Source: Chloroflexota bacterium
GTDB taxonomy: Bacteria > Chloroflexota > Dehalococcoidia > Lucifugimonadales > UBA2962
Direction of reading: 5' to 3'
DNA: 64,000 nt
Assembly: GCA_002699485.1 (NCBI GenBank)
Contig: PAAV01000014.1
Location: forward strand, 39,305-103,304
Made by a program: the position numbers and the translations under genes. Of the stretch, positions 55,247-64,000 are shown one piece after another (the stretch's first letter is position 1; every line of letters begins with the position of its first letter). The notes under the pieces are model-generated. The model was not told the DNA's origin. It made no database searches and worked only from the letters and a program-made list of their open reading frames with translations.

Positions 55247-55810
55247 ATGACGATTAGTTATGGGGATCTAAAAAAAGGAATGGCAATAGATCTTGAAGGC
55301 GAACCTCATGTTGTTGTTGAATATGAGCGTTCTAAAATGCAAGCACGTGCTCCAACATCCCGTGTTCGATTTAGATCAATAAAAACAGGAAGAGTGGTAG
55401 ACCGATCTTTTATTGGTTTCAATGTTAAATTTAGTCCTGCAGCAGTAGAAAGAAGAACGTCTCAATATATATATCGAGAAGACGAGTTATATTATTTTAT
55501 GGATCAAAAAACCTTTGAACAATTTCCCCTTAGTGTTATTCAATTGGGAGACGATATTAAATATTTGGTAGAGCAAATTGAATTAGAAATCATTTTGCAT
55601 GATGATGTTCCAATTGCTGTTGAATTGCCTATAACTGTTGATATGAAAATCAAAGAAACGGGACCATCTTTCAAAGGAGATACCGCGCAAGGTGGAACTA
55701 AGCCAGCCACATTAGAGACAGGCCTAGTTATTAATGTTCCTTTATTTATAGATGTTGATGATACTGTGAAAGTAGATACTAGGTCTGCAGACTATATCTC
55801 GAGGGTGTAG
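55247..55810 (+). CDS. efp: Elongation factor P with a non-standard tip loop
   Basis: 187 residues, three OB-type domains: KOW-like at 1-62, the middle domain, and a C-terminal S1-like stretch (TLETGLVINVPLFIDVDDTVKVDT). EF-P rescues ribosomes stalled at polyproline. The loop that normally carries P-G-K-G reads SKMQARAPTSR (29-39) here, about two residues longer. No modification enzyme (EpmA/B, EarP, YmfI) is nearby. Confidence 0.95.
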   Translation: MTISYGDLKKGMAIDLEGEPHVVVEYERSKMQARAPTSRVRFRSIKTGRVVDRSFIGFNVKFSPAAVERRTSQYIYREDELYYFMDQKTFEQFPLSVIQLGDDIKYLVEQIELEIILHDDVPIAVELPITVDMKIKETGPSFKGDTAQGGTKPATLETGLVINVPLFIDVDDTVKVDTRSADYISRV

Positions 55811-55816
55811 AGTTTC

Positions 55817-57025
55817 ATGGAAACTAAAATTTTCCCGGTATCACATCTGACCTCGTATATTCGTGATTTATTAGAAAAAGATTCCAATTTGGTGGACATT
55901 TGGGTTACAGGTGAAGTGTCAAATTTGGCACGACCAGGCTCAGGTCATAGCTACTTCAGTTTAAGAGAAGGAGACTCTACTTTGAGGTGTGCCATGTTTA
56001 AATACGCTGGCATGGGAGCAGAGTTGTTAAATGAAGGCGACAGCATAATAGTTCATGGCAAAGTGTCTATTTATCCTCAAAGAGGCGACCTTCAATTGGT
56101 CGTAGATTTAGTACAGCCCGAAGGCACAGGCGAACTTAAGCTAAAGTTTGAACAACTACGTGCAAAATTAGAACAAGAGGGACTATTTGATCCTTCAAGG
56201 AAACGGGAATTACCTAAGTTTCCTAATAAAGTAGCTGTTGTTACGTCAGTTAGTGGGGCCGTGTGGCATGACATTGTAGATGTTTTTCAACGGAGGTATC
56301 CGTTAGCAGAATTGGTGCTTTTCCCTACTTCTGTACAGGGAGATGCTGCTTTAACAGAGATTGTTGGTTCGTTTAATAATTTGAACCTATATAAAGACAT
56401 TGATGTAGTGATTTTAGCGAGGGGTGGAGGCTCGAAGGAAGATCTATCAGTTTTTAATGAAGAAGATCTGGCAAGAGCTATTTTTAGTTCAAATTATCCT
56501 GTTATCAGTGCTATTGGACATGAAACTGATACAACTATAGTTGATTTGGTTGCAGATGTCAGAGCACCAACCCCCTCTGCAGCAGCAGAAATCGCTGCAC
56601 CAAATCTATTAGAAATTCTTGAGTCTATAGATATAAATTTACAACGACTCAATATAGAAATAGAAAGAACAACTAAATCAGCTAAAGAATTAGTTTCAAT
56701 ACAAGGTTCACGAATCATTGATTTGTTGCCAGATTTTGTGTCCTTAAGAATGAGGATAGATGATTGGCTTAGGGTATCTGCAAATGAAATAGATTCCTTA
56801 AGAAAAAATATTGACATTAATGTTGAAGGGCTTGTAAAAAGATTGAGTTCGTTGAGTCCAGCAGGAACAATGCAACGAGGGTATGCCGTTGTACAAAATC
56901 ATGAAACAAACGAATTAATTACCGACTCATCAGTATTATCGGTAAATGATAAAACGAGGATTAATCTAGCTCAAGGTGCGTTTATCGCTTCGGTCAATTC
57001 TGTTTCGGAGGTCAAAAATGAATAA
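55817..57025 (+). CDS. xseA: Exodeoxyribonuclease VII large subunit
   Basis: 402 residues. The OB fold is at 1-100 (WVTGEVSNLARPGSGHSYFS), with the catalytic domain containing FPNKVAVVTSVSGAVWHDI, VVILARGGGSKEDLSVFNEE and PVISAIGHETDTTIVDLVAD. A coiled-coil follows. It degrades single-stranded DNA with XseB, whose gene overlaps by 8 bp. Confidence 0.96.
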   Translation: METKIFPVSHLTSYIRDLLEKDSNLVDIWVTGEVSNLARPGSGHSYFSLREGDSTLRCAMFKYAGMGAELLNEGDSIIVHGKVSIYPQRGDLQLVVDLVQPEGTGELKLKFEQLRAKLEQEGLFDPSRKRELPKFPNKVAVVTSVSGAVWHDIVDVFQRRYPLAELVLFPTSVQGDAALTEIVGSFNNLNLYKDIDVVILARGGGSKEDLSVFNEEDLARAIFSSNYPVISAIGHETDTTIVDLVADVRAPTPSAAAEIAAPNLLEILESIDINLQRLNIEIERTTKSAKELVSIQGSRIIDLLPDFVSLRMRIDDWLRVSANEIDSLRKNIDINVEGLVKRLSSLSPAGTMQRGYAVVQNHETNELITDSSVLSVNDKTRINLAQGAFIASVNSVSEVKNE

Positions 57026-57299
57026 TGAACTTGAAAACGAAAAGTCAAATGAGTCTTTTGAACAGTTACTCACCAAATTAGATGAGACAGTGAGGAAACT
57101 TGAGGCTGGTGGATTGTCTTTAGAACAATCTACTGATTTGTATGAACAAGGTTTGAAACTGGCTCGTGAGTGCACTGAAAAAATCTCGGCTGCAGAATTG
57201 AAAATAACAAAAATAAGAAATGAATACGGGCAAAATGTTAGCTCGGTAAACCAAGAGCCTTTAGAGTTAGAATATGATTCAACCAGTGAGGATGAATAA
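57018..57299 (+). CDS. xseB: Exodeoxyribonuclease VII small subunit
   Basis: 93 residues. FEQLLTKLDETVRKLEAG and LSLEQSTDLYEQGLKLAREC are the XseB helices. The start at ATG 57018 is fixed by GGAGGT at 57007-57012, inside xseA. The C-terminus has an acidic tail (LELEYDSTSEDE). Confidence 0.95.
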   Translation: MNNELENEKSNESFEQLLTKLDETVRKLEAGGLSLEQSTDLYEQGLKLARECTEKISAAELKITKIRNEYGQNVSSVNQEPLELEYDSTSEDE

Positions 57300-57315
57300 A
57301 TAAGTTTTAATTAAT

Positions 57316-57966
57316 GTGATCAAGTCAGACTTTCATATACATTCTAAATACTCGCCGGATTCACTACTTTCAATAGATTCTTTAATCAGACGTTGTATTG
57401 GAAAGGGATTAGGTCTTATTGCGATTACCGACCATAACGCAATTCAAGGAGCTTTGGAGGCCAGAGAAATATCTCCGTTTCCAGTGATTGTAGGAGAAGA
57501 AGTTACGACTGCTGATGGTGAGTTAACAGGACTTTTTTTAAAGGAATTAGTACCCAGAGGCCTGACAGCTCAAGAAACTGTAAAAATCATTAAAGCTCAG
57601 GGTGGCTTAGTATCAGTCCCTCATCCATTTGATACATTTCGACGCAATGTAATTTCTGAATCGGCGCTTTCAGAGATAATAATGGATGTCGATATTATAG
57701 AGGGATTCAATGCTAGAAATACACTAAATTCTGCTAATAATAAAGCTAAGACTTTGGCTTTAGAATACAGTAAACCTATTACATCAGTTACAGACTCACA
57801 TACATCTTATGAGTTGGGTAGGTGTTACACTGAACTGTCAATCGACTTGTCTAAAGATATTACGCCGCATGCTCTACTGGAATCATTAGGTAATGCACAT
57901 TTACATGAGAATAAAGTTACTCCAATGATCCACATAGCAACTACATTGACTAAGCTTATTAAGTAG
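57316..57966 (+). CDS. PHP-domain protein (second copy type)
   Basis: 216 residues, GTG start. DFHIHSKYSPDSLLSIDSLI, AITDHNAIQGALEA, VGEEVTTADGELTGLFL and VPHPFD, with a late DSHTSYELG, give the PHP metal site. It is shorter than the 45810 protein and lacks its middle insertion, so it is likely a different phosphoesterase. It is last in the topA operon. Substrate unknown. Confidence 0.85.
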   Translation: MIKSDFHIHSKYSPDSLLSIDSLIRRCIGKGLGLIAITDHNAIQGALEAREISPFPVIVGEEVTTADGELTGLFLKELVPRGLTAQETVKIIKAQGGLVSVPHPFDTFRRNVISESALSEIIMDVDIIEGFNARNTLNSANNKAKTLALEYSKPITSVTDSHTSYELGRCYTELSIDLSKDITPHALLESLGNAHLHENKVTPMIHIATTLTKLIK

Positions 57967-58084
57967 AAACAGGATTTTTAGAGATATTATTCTATTTAGG
58001 TCATTTGTAGTTTATTTACCCTGTTAGTTCATTGTTAAACTTGACAGATAATTAGGATGCGGAAGCTTTATGTTTGGGGAATAA

Positions 58085-59101
58085 ATGTTTAGAAGAATAT
58101 TTTGGTTACTAAACCAGTATAGTAAAACTTACGCTAAAGGCATGCCTAGTTCGTGGGTTACATACTTGCTTTTGTCTGTAAACGGTTTAGTTTTTATTGC
58201 AATGGAATTTGCTGGAGGCTCCACTAGCTCTCAGGTCTTGATAAATTTTGGAGCAATGTTCGGCCCTTATATAGAAGCTGGACAGTACTGGCGATTATTT
58301 ACAGCGATTTTTATCCATGTCGGGTGGTACCATTTAGTTCTTAATAGTATTGGAATCTTTATATTTGGAAGGATATCCGAAACTTTATTTGGGCCGTATA
58401 AGTTTATATTAATCTATGTTCTCGCTGGGTTGTTTGGCGCTGTGGCTTCTTACATTTTTAGTCCTATTAGTGTTGCTGCTGGAGCCAGTGGAGCTCTCTT
58501 AGGACTGGTAGGCGCGTTATCGGGCTTTTTCTTAACTATGTACAAAGATCCTAACGCGCGAAAAAATCTTTATGGGCTTTTATTTCTAGTTGCAATCAAT
58601 CTTTTGTTTGGATTAGCACCAGGGATAGACAATTGGGCACATATAGGCGGACTTGTCACGGGATTTTTTCTTGGCTATTTTTTAACTCCTGTAAGTGGGT
58701 TTTTACACCCAGGTTTCGAGGGATTTTATGTGATAAATAAATTTAAGAATAGCTTTACCAGATATGCGGCTATATTCATTGTTGTCTTTGCTATTTTAGG
58801 GGGAATATGGTTAGGAAATGTAACCTTGCCAACAAGCACTACTACAGAAGTATTAAAAGCAGAAAAATTTCTAAAAGATCGTAACTATACTGCAGCCATA
58901 AAAAACATTGAAAAAGCTATAGAGTTAGGTACTTTAGAAGAAAAGAATTTTGTGGGTAGAGCATATTTCCTAAGAGCGTTGATTATGGTGGAATATGGTA
59001 ATTTGGAGGAAGCTAAGAGTGATCTAGGATCTGCGCTTTTAATTGCAGATTCGGAAACAAGAAGCAAATCAATAGAGTTGCTGACCGAACTCAACAATTA
59101 A
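58085..59101 (+). CDS. Rhomboid intramembrane serine protease with C-terminal TPR-like region
   Basis: 338 residues. Six membrane helices carry H83 and N87 (WYHLVLNSIGI), the nucleophile S135 in AAGASGALLG and H186 in WAHIGGL, forming the Ser-His dyad. After about 245 a soluble part with helical pairs (AEKFLKDRNYTAAIKNIEKAIELG, GRAYFLRALI) resembles TPR repeats and could recruit substrates. GGGGA precedes the ATG. Confidence 0.92.
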   Translation: MFRRIFWLLNQYSKTYAKGMPSSWVTYLLLSVNGLVFIAMEFAGGSTSSQVLINFGAMFGPYIEAGQYWRLFTAIFIHVGWYHLVLNSIGIFIFGRISETLFGPYKFILIYVLAGLFGAVASYIFSPISVAAGASGALLGLVGALSGFFLTMYKDPNARKNLYGLLFLVAINLLFGLAPGIDNWAHIGGLVTGFFLGYFLTPVSGFLHPGFEGFYVINKFKNSFTRYAAIFIVVFAILGGIWLGNVTLPTSTTTEVLKAEKFLKDRNYTAAIKNIEKAIELGTLEEKNFVGRAYFLRALIMVEYGNLEEAKSDLGSALLIADSETRSKSIELLTELNN

Positions 59102-59102
59102 A

Positions 59103-59131
59103 ATAATAGAGGGTTTTGACTTATCTATTAT
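59103..59131. terminator. Possible weak bidirectional terminator between rhomboid and clpX genes
   Basis: ATAATAGA (59103-59110) pairs perfectly with TCTATTAT (59124-59131) around a 13-nt loop in the 29-bp convergent gap. The stem is AT-rich with no clear U-run, so efficiency is doubtful. Confidence 0.3.
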
Positions 59132-60429
59132 CAAGCTGATTTTTGTTCTTCAATAAGCTCAATTTCATTATTTAGACTGTGTCGAAAGAGTTTGCCATCG
59201 GCATTAGTCATTGATACAGAAGAGACACCTTTGATTGCATCTGCGCCAACTACACACTTAGTTATCCCAGATATACCAGGAATGTGATACATGGTGTCGA
59301 GTAGGGTTTTTTCTAGTATTGTTCTTAATCCACGGGCACCAGTTTTGTTTTCAATCGCAATTTCTGCTGCGGTAGTAAGTGCTTCTTCGGTAAACTCGAG
59401 ATCCACATTATCCATAGAAAAAAGACATTGATATTGTTTAACAAAAGCATTTTTTGGCTCGGTTAAGACTCTTACTAAAGAATCAATATCCAGTGCCTCT
59501 AATCCAACTACTACTGGTAGCCTTCCAACAAACTCGGGGATAAAGCCATATTCTAAAAGATCTTCTGAGTTCACATTGTCTACAATTAATGATTCGTCGG
59601 ATGCAGCATCGATTTTTTCAGCATCTCGGAATCCGATTGTGATATTTCCTTTTGCAACTCTTCGATTAATAATTTCATTTAAACCTTCAAACGCACCGCC
59701 GCAGATAAATAAAATATCATCAGTCTTTATTTGCAAAAAGTCTTGATGGGGATGCTTTCTACCACCCTGCGGAGGCACATTAGCGATCGTGCCTTCAATG
59801 ATTTTTAAAAGCGCCTGTTGTACACCCTCTCCTGACACATCTCGTGTTATGGAAGGATTTGGGCTTTTTCGCGCGATTTTATCAATTTCGTCGATGTATA
59901 TTATTCCATGTTCCGCTTTATTTATATCGAAATCAGCTGACTGAATTAATCTCAATAATATATTCTCAACGTCTTCTCCAACATAACCTGCTTCAGTTAG
60001 TGAAGTTGCATCAGCTATAGCAAATGGTACATCAAGTATTTTTGCCAAAGTTTGCGCGAGCAATGTTTTACCTGATCCTGCAGGACCAAGTAGCAGAACA
60101 TTAGACTTTTGTACTTCTACACCTTCCTGTTGCTGGTTAGAAGTTATACGTTTATAGTGATTGTAAACGGCAACACTCAAAACCTTTTTAGCAGTATTTT
60201 GACCAATTACATATTCTTCCAGCCGTTCAAATATCTGCTTTGGATTAAGGCTTTTTGGAATAACCGCAGAGGATTCCTTTGCTTTTGCTGGCCCTTCTTC
60301 TGTGATGATTTGCTCACACAGAGTGACGCATTCATCACAAATGAATACTCGGTCTGGACCTGCTATAAGCCTTTTAACCTGAGCTTGAGCTTTTCCACAA
60401 AATGAGCATTGATAATTTGGAGTTGTCAT
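59131..60429 (-). CDS. clpX: ATP-dependent Clp protease ATP-binding subunit ClpX
   Basis: 432 residues. The N-terminal zinc finger has C8/C11 and C31/C34. Walker A is GPAGSGKT at 115-122, followed by [13 protein letters not shown], Walker [12 protein letters not shown], the pore loop region and [13 protein letters not shown] sensor 2. It unfolds substrates for ClpP. It lies 55 bp after clpP. Confidence 0.97.
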   Translation of the reverse strand: MTTPNYQCSFCGKAQAQVKRLIAGPDRVFICDECVTLCEQIITEEGPAKAKESSAVIPKSLNPKQIFERLEEYVIGQNTAKKVLSVAVYNHYKRITSNQQQEGVEVQKSNVLLLGPAGSGKTLLAQTLAKILDVPFAIADATSLTEAGYVGEDVENILLRLIQSADFDINKAEHGIIYIDEIDKIARKSPNPSITRDVSGEGVQQALLKIIEGTIANVPPQGGRKHPHQDFLQIKTDDILFICGGAFEGLNEIINRRVAKGNITIGFRDAEKIDAASDESLIVDNVNSEDLLEYGFIPEFVGRLPVVVGLEALDIDSLVRVLTEPKNAFVKQYQCLFSMDNVDLEFTEEALTTAAEIAIENKTGARGLRTILEKTLLDTMYHIPGISGITKCVVGADAIKGVSSVSMTNADGKLFRHSLNNEIELIEEQKSA

Positions 60430-60484
60430 GTATACGTCTCTTTGAAGTTTTAGTAAATATTCAACATGTGAGTGGTTACTTACT

Positions 60485-61123
60485 TTATTTTTTATCTTTT
60501 TTGTTTTTGTCTTTTTCGTCTGAAGACGATAATACCTTGTCTATCAATCCATACTCTTGGGCTTTTTCAGATGTTAAATAATAGTCTCTATCTGTGTCTC
60601 TTGCTACTTTGTCATATGGTTGTCCAGAATGATGAGATATTATTTGTCGCATTTTATCTTGCAGCCTGAGGATCTCTCGTGCCGCTATATCGATGTCTGA
60701 AGCTTGTCCCTGAGCGCCAGATAATGGTTGATGCATATGTATTGTTGAATTAGGAAGAGCATATCTTTTACCAGGGGTACCTGCTGTAAGCAAAACGGTT
60801 GCCATGCTTGCTGCCAACCCTACGCATATAGTTGATACATCAGGCCTGATTAAATGCATTGTGTCATATATAGCTAGTCCAGCATGAATAACTCCGCCTG
60901 GTGAATTGATATATAAACTAATATCTCGCTCAGGATCTTCTCTGTCTAAGTAAAGTAATTGTGCGGTTATAGTATTCGCGACCTGATCATTTATTGGAGT
61001 TCCTAAGAAAATAATTCTTTCTTTGAGCAGTAATGAATAAATATCAAATGCCCTTTCTCCTCTTGCTCCGGTTTCAATTACCATTGGTATCATAGATTCT
61101 GGGTAAGCTAATCCTTCACTCAT
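60485..61123 (-). CDS. clpP: ATP-dependent Clp protease proteolytic subunit
   Basis: 212 residues. The nucleophile S106 is in [12 protein letters not shown] and H131 in IHMHQPLSG, with D173 or D175 (DTDRDYYLT) the likely third member. A lysine/aspartate-rich tail ([13 protein letters not shown]) extends past the usual end. It overlaps the tig stop by 4 bp. Confidence 0.97.
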   Translation of the reverse strand: MSEGLAYPESMIPMVIETGARGERAFDIYSLLLKERIIFLGTPINDQVANTITAQLLYLDREDPERDISLYINSPGGVIHAGLAIYDTMHLIRPDVSTICVGLAASMATVLLTAGTPGKRYALPNSTIHMHQPLSGAQGQASDIDIAAREILRLQDKMRQIISHHSGQPYDKVARDTDRDYYLTSEKAQEYGLIDKVLSSSDEKDKNKKDKK

Positions 61124-62505
61124 TTTTTATTGCCTTTCTTTGAACTTTTAATTGTTTTTCCAGGAGTTTTTTTCTTATCTGTTTTACTTGATTTAATGTT
61201 ACTTTTTGCTATATCAGATAGTTTTTTAACTGCACTCTCAAATTGGATATCGCCTCTTATCCTGTCTTCTGCCTCTTGAATTCTTTGTTGGAGTTCTTTC
61301 GGCTTTATGCCTGATTTTTTAACCTCGGCAGGATTTATTGATGCTTTCAACTGATCTAATCTTAACTTTACTTGTTGTTCATCAACTTCTAGTTTCTCTT
61401 GCTCCATAAAGCTTTGTAAAATATATGTACGATGTAACCGTTCTATCGAAGATTGACGGAGTTCGTCTTTGAACTCCTCTTCTGTTTTGCCTGAATAGCT
61501 CAGGAAGTCTTTTAACTCGACATTCATTCTGCTAAGGGACTGTTGGCGCTCTTCCATTATGTGATCTAATTCATGTTCAATTAATAATTCAGGTACCGTT
61601 ATTTCTGATTTTTCTACTAATTGAGTTACAGCTGCATTTTCAAATTGCACGTCATGTTCTCGATCAAATTCCTGCTGCAATTCTTGTTTTATTGATTTTT
61701 TTAGTTCCTTCAGGCTTGTATGACCACTTCCAACTGACTTTGCGAATTCATCATCTGTTTCTGGTAACAAACGTTCCTTAATTTCAGTGACTGTAACCTC
61801 GAATGACGCTTCTTTGCCGCCAATGTCATTTTCACTAGACTCAGCTCTATAATCTTCTGGGAGAATGATTTGAAATTTCTTGCTTTTCCCTTTTGACACC
61901 CCAACTAGATTATTGCAAAATCCTGGCACTATAGTATCGCGCTGATTATCTAAAATTATGATCGCATCGTTTTTTTCGATAAACACGGTTCCTTCTACTT
62001 TGGCTGTAAAGTCAATTGTAAGAATATCTTCGAGTTTGGCTTTTCGACTAACTGGCTCCCATGTTGATTGGCTTTCTCTTACTCGCTCAATCTGGCTGTT
62101 AACGTCACTAGCTTTTACTTTGTTTACGGGTAAATCTACAGTTATCGTTTTATAGTCACCAAGCTCCACAAGGGGTTTTAAGGGAATAGTCGCTTCGAAT
62201 TTAACTGGATCTAAGCTTATAAGACTTATTCTTGGGAGCCCTCCAAGATCCAATTCTTTTTCCTCTATGATTTTTGAGGTTACATCAGAAACCATATGTT
62301 CGGCGATTTCGTTTATTAAATAAAGTTTACCGAATTGTTTTTCCACTATCGAACGAGGAGCCTTGCCTTTTCTAAAACCGGGTATGTTAACGCGCTGGAC
62401 CACCTTTTGGTAACCCTTATTCAAATAGGGTTCAATGTCATTATCATCTAACTCGATTTCGAGTTTAGTTTGACGTGCAAGTTCCTCTTGTTGTGTGATA
62501 TTCAA
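61120..62505 (-). CDS. tig: Trigger factor
   Basis: 461 residues, TTG start. The ribosome-binding signature GFRKGKAP is at 43-50, the FKBP-type PPIase domain at about 155-240, and the helical C-domain after it. A long Lys-rich tail (from [17 protein letters not shown]) is unusual. It chaperones nascent chains and heads the operon tig-clpP-clpX. Confidence 0.95.
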   Translation of the reverse strand: MNITQQEELARQTKLEIELDDNDIEPYLNKGYQKVVQRVNIPGFRKGKAPRSIVEKQFGKLYLINEIAEHMVSDVTSKIIEEKELDLGGLPRISLISLDPVKFEATIPLKPLVELGDYKTITVDLPVNKVKASDVNSQIERVRESQSTWEPVSRKAKLEDILTIDFTAKVEGTVFIEKNDAIIILDNQRDTIVPGFCNNLVGVSKGKSKKFQIILPEDYRAESSENDIGGKEASFEVTVTEIKERLLPETDDEFAKSVGSGHTSLKELKKSIKQELQQEFDREHDVQFENAAVTQLVEKSEITVPELLIEHELDHIMEERQQSLSRMNVELKDFLSYSGKTEEEFKDELRQSSIERLHRTYILQSFMEQEKLEVDEQQVKLRLDQLKASINPAEVKKSGIKPKELQQRIQEAEDRIRGDIQFESAVKKLSDIAKSNIKSSKTDKKKTPGKTIKSSKKGNKK

Positions 62506-62571
62506 TAGGGGTTTCTCAGGACGAATTGTCCATGCATCAGATCTTTTATTTTTTACGACCTGAGCAACTTA

Positions 62572-62602
62572 ATTATATCATGCAAGGCGGTACAAATTGT
62601 AC
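62572..62602 (-). promoter_or_regulatory. tig-clpP-clpX promoter with overlapping palindrome
   Basis: On the minus strand, TGA-TATAAT (62580-62572) is a perfect extended -10. The palindrome GTACAA-A-TTGTAC (62590-62602) covers the place of the -35 box, so a bound protein would block RNA polymerase. It does not match CIRCE or the CtsR heptad repeat. Confidence 0.5.
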
Positions 62603-62643
62603 TAATAGGAAGTACGTTTTCCCATAAGTGCGATATTGGGTAG

Positions 62644-63996
62644 CTACATTATGTCAGGTTTATTATCAAATCCAACAATTTTCTCAATCCATGAAGCTGC
62701 AGATAGAAGTTTCTTTTCATCAAATGGCTTGCCAATTATCTGGATGCCTAAAGGTAAACCTTTAGCTGTAACGCCATAAGGCAAGCTGATAGCCGGCAAA
62801 CCAGCTGTCGTAATAGCAGCTTGCCATCTAGGATCACCAGTAGTTGCGATATCTGGCGGACCTGCCTCTTTCGTAGTACTTGTGATTATTACTTCATATG
62901 GTGCAATCTGTTTTAACAATTCCCGTCTATACACTTGTCGAATCTTTTCCGCTTTTATATAGGCTGTTGCTGGAGTGAGAATGCCAATTTCGATCATCCT
63001 TCGCACGTCCTCAGCATATTTATTTGGGCTTTGATTGAATCCATCGCTATGAATTGATGCTCCATTTACATTCATCACCATTCTATGAGCAGCATGAATA
63101 AGATCCATGTCAAAAGGTAAATTGATTTCGTCTATTTTTACACCCTCATTCGATATGAGTTTGGTTAAATTTAATATGTGGGACTTAACTTCAGGATCAC
63201 ATTCTTCCAAGAAAAAAGATTGTAATATTCCGATTGATTGTGGTTTGCGGTCACGGTGCTGGTCAAAATCAAGTTCTTTATGAGAAACATGAGAAGAATA
63301 CTGGTCTTTTGAATCCCATCTGGCCAATACCGATAACATCAAAGCCGCATCTTCTATAGTTCTAGAGAAAAACCCCATAGTATCCACAGACCAAGAAACT
63401 GGATGGACGCCATATCTGCTAATTCTGCCCATTGTAGGTTTCGTCCCAACAATTCCATTGTACGCTGCAGGCCTAAGCACCGATCCAGCTGTTTGAGAGC
63501 CCATAGCAACCGGAAATATGTTAGTAGCAACTCCGACGGCAGACCCAGTACTTGAACCACCAGGAGTTCGATGTTTGTTCCAAGGGTTTAATGTAGAAGG
63601 TGGGTCGCCGCAAGCAAATTCAGTTGTAACAGTCTTTCCCATAATTATAGATCCTGCTGATTTAAGAAGAGCAACAGAAGTAGCATCGAAATTAGGGATA
63701 TGATCTTCATATATCGGCGATCCGTGAGACGTCCTAATCCCCTTAGTATTAAATATGTCTTTTATACCTATGGGTACACCGTGTAGAGGACCCATAGGCC
63801 CACTGGTTGCAAGCTCCCTATCTTTTTGCCGGGCATCTTTAATTGCCCTTGTGGTGTCCAATTCAGCCCATAAATTTAATTGAGGATTAAGTCTTTCAGA
63901 GCGATCAAGTAAACTTTTGATTAGATCTTCGCAGCTGATCTGGCCTTCTCTGATGTAGTTGGCAGCTTGCGCGGCAGAAAATTCGTGAGGCGACAT
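62644..63996 (-). CDS. Amidase signature family enzyme (GatA-like fold)
   Basis: 450 residues. K79 in GVPIGIKDIF, the cis-serine region in PGGSSTGSAVGVA (146-158) and nucleophile S172 in GSQTAGSVLRPAAYN form the Ser-cisSer-Lys triad; the usual TDTGGS reads SQTAGS. The family hydrolyses amides. No gatB/gatC is adjacent, so it is likely a catabolic amidase. The start lies 4 bp from the window edge; a further upstream start cannot be excluded. Confidence 0.88.
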   Translation of the reverse strand: MSPHEFSAAQAANYIREGQISCEDLIKSLLDRSERLNPQLNLWAELDTTRAIKDARQKDRELATSGPMGPLHGVPIGIKDIFNTKGIRTSHGSPIYEDHIPNFDATSVALLKSAGSIIMGKTVTTEFACGDPPSTLNPWNKHRTPGGSSTGSAVGVATNIFPVAMGSQTAGSVLRPAAYNGIVGTKPTMGRISRYGVHPVSWSVDTMGFFSRTIEDAALMLSVLARWDSKDQYSSHVSHKELDFDQHRDRKPQSIGILQSFFLEECDPEVKSHILNLTKLISNEGVKIDEINLPFDMDLIHAAHRMVMNVNGASIHSDGFNQSPNKYAEDVRRMIEIGILTPATAYIKAEKIRQVYRRELLKQIAPYEVIITSTTKEAGPPDIATTGDPRWQAAITTAGLPAISLPYGVTAKGLPLGIQIIGKPFDEKKLLSAASWIEKIVGFDNKPDIM

Positions 63997-64000
63997 TTGA

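Overview
The window is a 64 kb piece of an AT-rich bacterial chromosome with tightly packed genes, mostly core housekeeping with one catabolic/accessory stretch at the left. Gene content points to Chloroflexota, most likely a marine SAR202/Dehalococcoidia-like lineage. The supporting features are the DUF3090 + SCO1664-family pair (shared by Chloroflexi and Actinobacteria), several catabolic families expanded in SAR202 (CaiB/BaiF CoA-transferase, mandelate-racemase-type enolase, dimethylformamidase-like protein), a split transketolase, and the type of nicotinate phosphoribosyltransferase. This placement is inference; no rRNA gene lies in the window.

Layout. 1-10.5 kb is the catabolic/accessory part: the tail of an enoyl-CoA hydratase, a CoA-transferase, then on the minus strand a PLP aminotransferase, an SDR, a nitroreductase, LarE and a large LamG/dimethylformamidase-like protein, then on the plus strand LarB, an NHL propeller and an enolase-superfamily enzyme. 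10.5-18.2 kb holds DUF3090, SCO1664, an inositol-phosphatase-like gene, an S49 peptidase, and a plus-strand run DUF1800-DUF1501-NHL-MNT-HEPN. 18.3-27.4 kb holds mazG and a membrane gene whose start codons abut, trpB, a putative metal (copper?) envelope module with an ABC-2 exporter, and the split transketolase.

27.4-33.2 kb is minus-strand ffh, gyrA, a class-I amidotransferase-like hydrolase and a membrane protein with a textbook terminator. 33.5-37.8 kb is recA-recX-CNNM-tilS. 37.8-43.8 kb is the minus-strand operon purF-purM-purH-GT2-nicotinate PRTase. 44.2-50 kb is rny, a PHP phosphoesterase, plsY, an Lrp/AsnC regulator preceded by 20-bp tandem repeats, and aspS. Two tRNA-Ser genes follow. 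50.6-58 kb is a long operon topA-xer-aroQ-pepQ-efp-xseA-xseB-PHP. The right end has a rhomboid protease and the minus-strand tig-clpP-clpX operon behind an amidase.

The most interesting non-coding signals are a structured purF leader with mutually exclusive pairings behind a strong promoter, 20-bp iteron-like repeats in front of the Lrp-type regulator, and a palindrome over the tig-clpPX promoter. Others are palindromes near recA and rny, and a larB gene whose conserved N-terminus has no ordinary start codon (ATG followed directly by TAA). No CRISPR array, insertion sequence, prophage or rRNA was seen.
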